The position numbers and the translations under genes are program-made. Shown here in pieces: positions 40,255-43,440 of a stretch of 43,440 nt of DNA. Under the pieces are notes generated by a model that was not told the DNA's origin, made no database searches, and saw only the letters and a list, made by a program, of their open reading frames with translations. Source of the DNA: Streptomyces sp. CBMA123 (GTDB lineage Bacteria; Actinomycetota; Actinomycetes; Streptomycetales; Streptomycetaceae); contig NZ_MECK01000568.1 in the NCBI RefSeq assembly GCF_014596465.1, forward strand, positions 1 to 43,440, read 5' to 3'. How positions within the stretch are numbered: position 1 is the first letter of the stretch; each line of letters opens with the position of its first letter.

Positions 40255-40571
40255 GCCAGGCCCGGGTGGCGATGGCGCGCAGCTCCTCCAGGCGGCGCGA
40301 ATCCCTCGCCGGCGTGGCGACCGTGCGGCCCACCGACTGCCTGGACGCCTGCGAGCAGGCCAACGTGATCGTCGTCCAGCCCTCCGCCGAAGGCCGCAAG
40401 GCCAGCGGACGACCCGTCTGGCTGGGTCTGGTCAACGACCCCGACGCCATCCGCGACATCACCGCCTGGGTCCAGGCCGGCGGCCCCGGCCTCGCTGATC
40501 CGCCCGACATCCTCAATCTGTACGCATTCAGCCCTTCCGGCCGAATGCGCCGGGCAGATCGACGACTGAAG
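40255..40571 (+). pseudogene. (2Fe-2S) ferredoxin-domain gene remnant
   Basis: ATVRPTDCLDACEQANVIVV, QPSAEGRKASGRPVWLGLVN, DPDAIRDITAWVQAGGPGLA and ILNLYAFSPSGR match the thioredoxin-like 2Fe-2S ferredoxin-domain proteins of streptomycetes (recalled family). The N-terminal half with the first Cys pair is missing, the few preceding residues appear to change frame near 40285, and the normal stop is lost. It is not expected to bind a cluster. The stretch 40050-40254 holds nothing else I can support. Confidence 0.65.
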
Positions 40572-41259
40572 CGATCCGACCCGGGCGCCCAGCCCACGCC
40601 CGCGCCTCGTCAGGCCGCCCTGCTCGTCCGGCCCAGCCCAACCTTCGGTCATCAAGACAGGGACCCCCGTCAATGCTCCGTGAAAGCAAGAGAGTTGTTC
40701 ACTGCGGGTGAGGCCGGCGAGTATCGCACCAAGGGCGGACGGGGTGGCAGACAGGCCTCCGAGCGCCCTCAGGCTGCGGTGGGCCTCTCAACCGCAGCGA
40801 AAGCCGAACAGCCCAGCGCGTACACGCCAACGGGATGCTTCGGGCCCGCCCTGAGGAGGCCGAGTCCTCCACCGGCACGGAGCCCGGCAGGGCCGCCGCG
40901 GCCGCCCGCCCCTCGACGCATCCGCCCGATCCAGCGACCTGGCTGACCGTCATTCAGACCCCCACTTCCCCGGACGAATGCCGAGATGAGGCCAGATGAG
41001 TGAGCGGAAGTCAGACATCACACCAATGGCTTTACCTCGAATCGTCAACTCCCTTAAATTCCAAGCGATTTAAGTAGATGGGCAAGCCAGCCGAAACCAG
41101 CCCTGGGAAGCGGTTCGGCAGCTCATCTGACGTCTACTTAGACCACGGCGTCAACCATTTGGCGCTGAATAATATGACAGTCACTTAGACGGTCCGTACG
41201 TTCATTCCTGTCGGCGCCAAGCCGACCCAGTCCAGAAACAGGAAATCAGGAGAAGGTCC
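40572..41259. promoter_or_regulatory. Long upstream region of the secreted-protein gene
   Basis: No gene is supported here. From about 40980 the DNA becomes notably less GC-rich. GTCTA-CT-TAGAC (about 41131-41142) is an inverted repeat; CACTTAGACGG (about 41185) and, on the opposite strand, ATCTACTTAAATC (about 41067-41079) look like related sites. They may bind a regulator of the gene at 41260, whose ribosome site AGGAGAAGG is at about 41248. Confidence 0.45.
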
Positions 41260-41766
41260 ATGAACAAGATGACCACCGCCATTGTCCTCGCGGCGTCGGC
41301 GGCCGTTGCCGTGACCGGTATCACCTACGCGTCAGCCGCTTCCGAGCCCGTGACAAAGTCGGCCCCGGTCGTCGAGAAGGCCGCCCTGGCGGCCGCTCCC
41401 GCCCTGCCGCTCGACGGCGGCACGAAGAACACCACGAGCAAGGGCGACGAGCGCCGCGAGCACCGGGGCGTCATCCACATCAACGAGCGGACGTTCTCCG
41501 CCGACGACTTCGGCTGCATCACCGTGGTCAGCGGCCTGGGCGCCAAGTCGCTCAACGTCCGCAACGACAGCCACCGGACCATCGAGCTCTTCAGCGGCGC
41601 GGTCTGCGACAACGGCGCCCCCATCGCCACCGTCGGGCCGCACAGCTTCAGCGATGGCGTGCGCCCGCGCCACACCGAGGGTCTCGAGGTCGAGGACGGC
41701 GTCGTCGGCAGCTTCCGGATCGTGCACCACGACCTCGGCTTCGGCGAGCACGACAAGAAGAACTGA
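41260..41766 (+). CDS. Secreted protein of unknown function
   Basis: 168 residues with AGGAGAAGG 5 bases before the ATG. A Sec signal peptide is clear: MNKMTTAIVLAASAAVAVTG followed by ITYASAASEP, cleavage probably after ASA near residue 27. The mature part has a disordered, charged linker (TTSKGDERREHRG) and a beta-rich domain (HINERTFSADDFGCITVVSG, KSLNVRNDSHRTIELFSGAV, DNGAPIATVGPHSF) with two Cys that could form a disulfide. I do not recognise the family. It is a single gene closed by a strong hairpin. Confidence 0.82.
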   Translation: MNKMTTAIVLAASAAVAVTGITYASAASEPVTKSAPVVEKAALAAAPALPLDGGTKNTTSKGDERREHRGVIHINERTFSADDFGCITVVSGLGAKSLNVRNDSHRTIELFSGAVCDNGAPIATVGPHSFSDGVRPRHTEGLEVEDGVVGSFRIVHHDLGFGEHDKKN

Positions 41767-41785
41767 TCCAACGGCATACCGTGGA

Positions 41786-41814
41786 GCCCCGGCCCGCCGT
41801 AATCGGGCCGGGGC
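41786..41814 (+). terminator. Hairpin terminator after secreted-protein gene
   Basis: An 11-bp perfect stem (GCCCCGGCCCG and complement) with a 7-nt loop begins 19 bases after the stop codon at 41766. Confidence 0.88.
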
Positions 41815-42028
41815 ACCGACATGGCCATCCTTCCACAGGCCCAGCCACCCTGCCCTCGATGACGTCCGCCGGGACAGCGCAGCAGCGACCACTCCCTGAA
41901 CCAGCTGCGAGCAACGCGCACCCCATCCACCGACGCCCGACGGATCCAACCGGATGGGGGGCCATCACCACCCACCACCACTGGAAAGCTGGCCCGCCAC
42001 AGCCACAACACATCCAGCCAAGACTGCG

Positions 42029-42070
42029 CAGAGGTCCCGCGATCCGGTCGATCGGATCGCGGGACCTCTG
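42029..42070. terminator. 18-bp perfect hairpin, probable terminator
   Basis: CAGAGGTCCCGCGATCCG pairs perfectly with 42053-42070 around a 6-nt loop. It ends six bases before the stop of the minus-strand replication-relaxation gene, so it should terminate that transcript; it also faces read-through from the secreted-protein gene. The bases 41815-42028 show nothing else. Confidence 0.85.
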
Positions 42071-42075
42071 TGCAG

Positions 42076-43126
42076 CTACTGTCGCTCGTGGTCCCGCTCG
42101 GCTTTCTCCGCCTTCTGCTGCGGGGTGAGCCGCTTGGTTCCGGGCTGGTCGCGCTTGCGGCCGGCCTCCAGGACCAGGGCGACCGGCGGCAGCCCCTCGC
42201 GGCCGGTCGGCGGGTAGATGGTCGGCCACAGCCGCAGCTCGTGCGTCCGGTGCCCGGGGCGGCGCAGCGAGGCCTCGAACGCGGCCTTCGCCGTGCCCTT
42301 GGCCGGGAGCTCGCACCAGGCCCGGTGCGAGGTGAGCTTCTCCACGAGCGTGCCGACGCCCTCGTTCTCACGGTCGACCTCGACCAGGAGCACCGGCACG
42401 TTCGTACCGGGGTCGCGCAGCACCAGGTCGGTGAAGAGCGAGCGGCGGTGCGGGATCGGGTGCTCGACCTCGGTCGTGAACGCCTCCAGGTGCCCGAACC
42501 TGGCGCGAGCGAGGAGGCCGGCGGTGGCGGCGACGTCCAAGGCGTGCTCGGAGAACGCCGTCGGTCGGCCGTCGCGCTCGGGCGCGGCTTGGACAGCTTC
42601 GTCCCGGCCGGGAGCAGCCCGGCGGCCTCGCGGCGCCCGGCCGCGGTCAGGCACCACAGCTTGCGGTTGTCCGGCAGGCGCCGCTCCTCGCGCACCGGTC
42701 GGCGGCCTCCAGGTCGACGAGGGCGTCGCGGGTCGCCTTGTCGTTGCGCTGTCCGGGCAGGACCAGGTGCCAGAGCTCCCTCGCCGTGGCGCGCTGGAAC
42801 AGGGCAAGCGACACCAAGACCCCACGCCGCCCTGGTTCCGTCGAGTCCGCCTTCCACCGCACCTCGGCAGCGGCAGCGGCAGCGGCAGCGGCAGCGGCAG
42901 GAAGAGGGTTGTCGCCACGGGCTCGGCCCCGTGTCCGAAGCTGCTGGCCTGCGGAAACAGGCTCAGCGGCCGTCGGGGGCACGGAGGTGCCGGCGGGGGT
43001 GACCGTGGAGGCGGTGCCGGGCCCCTTGTCCCGGCCGGGCGAGGCCTTCGCCGGGTGGTCGGTCGGGTGGTCGGCAGCCTGGTCGCCATCGTCCGGTCCG
43101 GGCGCGGCGAGCGAGGTGGTGGTCAT
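42076..43126 (-). pseudogene. Replication-relaxation family gene with two frameshifts
   Basis: From ATG 43126 (GGAAGG upstream): a disordered Pro/Ala N-terminus with a poly-Ala run, then RRGVLVSLALFQRATARELW, LVLPGQRNDKATRDALVDLE (winged helix). After a shift near 42690 come VREERRLPDNRKLWCLTAAG and RREAAGLLPAGTKLSKPRP. After a second shift near 42575 come RDGRPTAFSEHALDVAATAG, TNVPVLLVEVDRENEGVGTL and a charged C-terminus to 42076. This is the plasmid replication-relaxation protein family of streptomycetes, linked to plasmid replication or mobilisation. With both shifts real, only an N-terminal fragment would be made; sequencing error is possible because the rest is well conserved. Confidence 0.8.
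42865..42900 (-). repeat. Hexanucleotide tandem repeat coding poly-Ala
   Basis: Six uninterrupted copies of CGGCAG within the replication-relaxation gene encode a run of about eleven Ala. Copy-number change would keep the frame. Confidence 0.92.
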
Positions 43127-43141
43127 CGAACTGGCCTTCCG

Positions 43142-43339
43142 TCAGCAGGAAGCCGGATCCGGCACGGTGGTCGGCTCCGGCACCCGGACCAGCGCCCGGG
43201 TGCGGCCGACGATGCACACCACCCCTTGTCCGCGGCCTGACCGAACCCCTTGTCCGAACCCCTTGACCAGCGTGTTGTCCCGCCCGATTCGCCCAGGTCG
43301 TGGGCCTTGTCCTCCCGGAATGTCCGTGATCGACACCAC
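43142..43339 (-). CDS. 65-residue ORF upstream of replication-relaxation gene
   Basis: VSITDIPGGQGPRPGRIGRD, NTLVKGFGQG, GVVCIVGRTRALVRVPEPTT and VPDPASC end 15 bases before the replication-relaxation ATG, so the two could be co-transcribed. It is beta-rich and basic. GACAAGGGGTTCGG is repeated in tandem within it. I do not recognise a family; it could also be the tail of a gene truncated upstream. I see nothing supportable in the last 100 bases of the window. Confidence 0.35.
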   Translation of the reverse strand: MVSITDIPGGQGPRPGRIGRDNTLVKGFGQGVRSGRGQGVVCIVGRTRALVRVPEPTTVPDPASC

Positions 43340-43440
43340 AGACCGTCAGGCCGCGCGCCCAGGCGCCGACGCGCGCGGTGCGGACCGCGCGGCGCGGTGC
43401 GGGGCGCGGTTCGGTGCGGGAGCCGCACCCGCCGTGCGCT

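Noticed and set aside
32000..43440. CRISPR array or Cas genes accompanying the Tn7-like transposon
   Set aside because: No regularly spaced identical repeats of 25-40 bases with unique spacers and no Cas-like protein were seen in the window.

Overview
The window reads as high-GC actinomycete DNA, most likely from Streptomyces or a close relative such as Kitasatospora. Codon third positions are almost always G or C, GTG/TTG starts are common, and the gene families are those of streptomycetes: a Streptomyces-type gas vesicle operon, a replication-relaxation protein, STAS and Ser/Thr kinase proteins, and small plasmid-type zinc-ribbon proteins. The many insertion-sequence scraps, frameshifted genes, palindrome-dense stretches and the plasmid-type replication-relaxation gene at the right edge suggest a large (possibly linear) plasmid or a chromosome arm. 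That is inference; no replicon end is proven.

Left part (1-13.5 kb). A 53-G homopolymer and a hairpin-rich, gene-poor stretch come first. Then a small membrane protein, a frameshifted zinc-ribbon gene, a DUF5677-like protein, an alpha/beta hydrolase, a plasmid-type hypothetical, a membrane Ser/Thr kinase with a Thr-Pro repeat, a second zinc-ribbon paralogue, a Schlafen/AlbA_2-domain protein with a translationally coupled 40-residue ORF, an IS630 scrap and an LD-carboxypeptidase (MccF-like).

Middle part (13.5-24.2 kb). Small accessory genes (STAS protein plus coupled small protein) precede two regulator-centred modules. In one, a TetR regulator diverges from an SDR oxidoreductase followed by an HSL-type esterase, with TGATGTCA-type palindromes between. 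In the other, a MarR regulator diverges from a FAD monooxygenase, with two TACCTA/TAGGTA palindromes between. Next comes a mosaic: IS21 terminal repeats, the first codons of istA, an internal piece of istB and the C-terminal half of a second esterase gene are welded into one open frame, beside a broken serine recombinase.

Gas vesicle region (24.2-30.7 kb). gvpO-A-F-G-J-L-S-K lie on the minus strand, mostly with overlapping stop/start codons. Divergently transcribed are a polyampholyte protein (acidic block followed by an H1-like Lys/Ala/Pro tail), an SRPBCC-domain protein with a long acidic tail, and a CsbD-family stress protein.

Tn7-like transposon (about 32.0-37.87 kb). Four minus-strand genes encode a TnsA-like endonuclease, a TnsB/TniA-type DDE transposase, a TnsC/TniB-type AAA+ ATPase and a TniQ protein, all with overlapping stop/start codons. 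Outside tnsA, copies of a 19-22 bp repeat, a methyltransferase gene and a TGTC-type terminus mark a probable right end. This end runs into the 3' end of a zinc-ribbon gene. I did not find the left end.

Right part (37.9-43.4 kb). An unusual cluster of perfect palindromes and iteron-like repeats, an unknown protein, ISL3 and ferredoxin-domain gene remnants, a secreted protein with a strong terminator, and a replication-relaxation gene carrying two frameshifts. Several genes are broken by single-base shifts, so either the replicon is decaying or the sequence carries residual indel errors.
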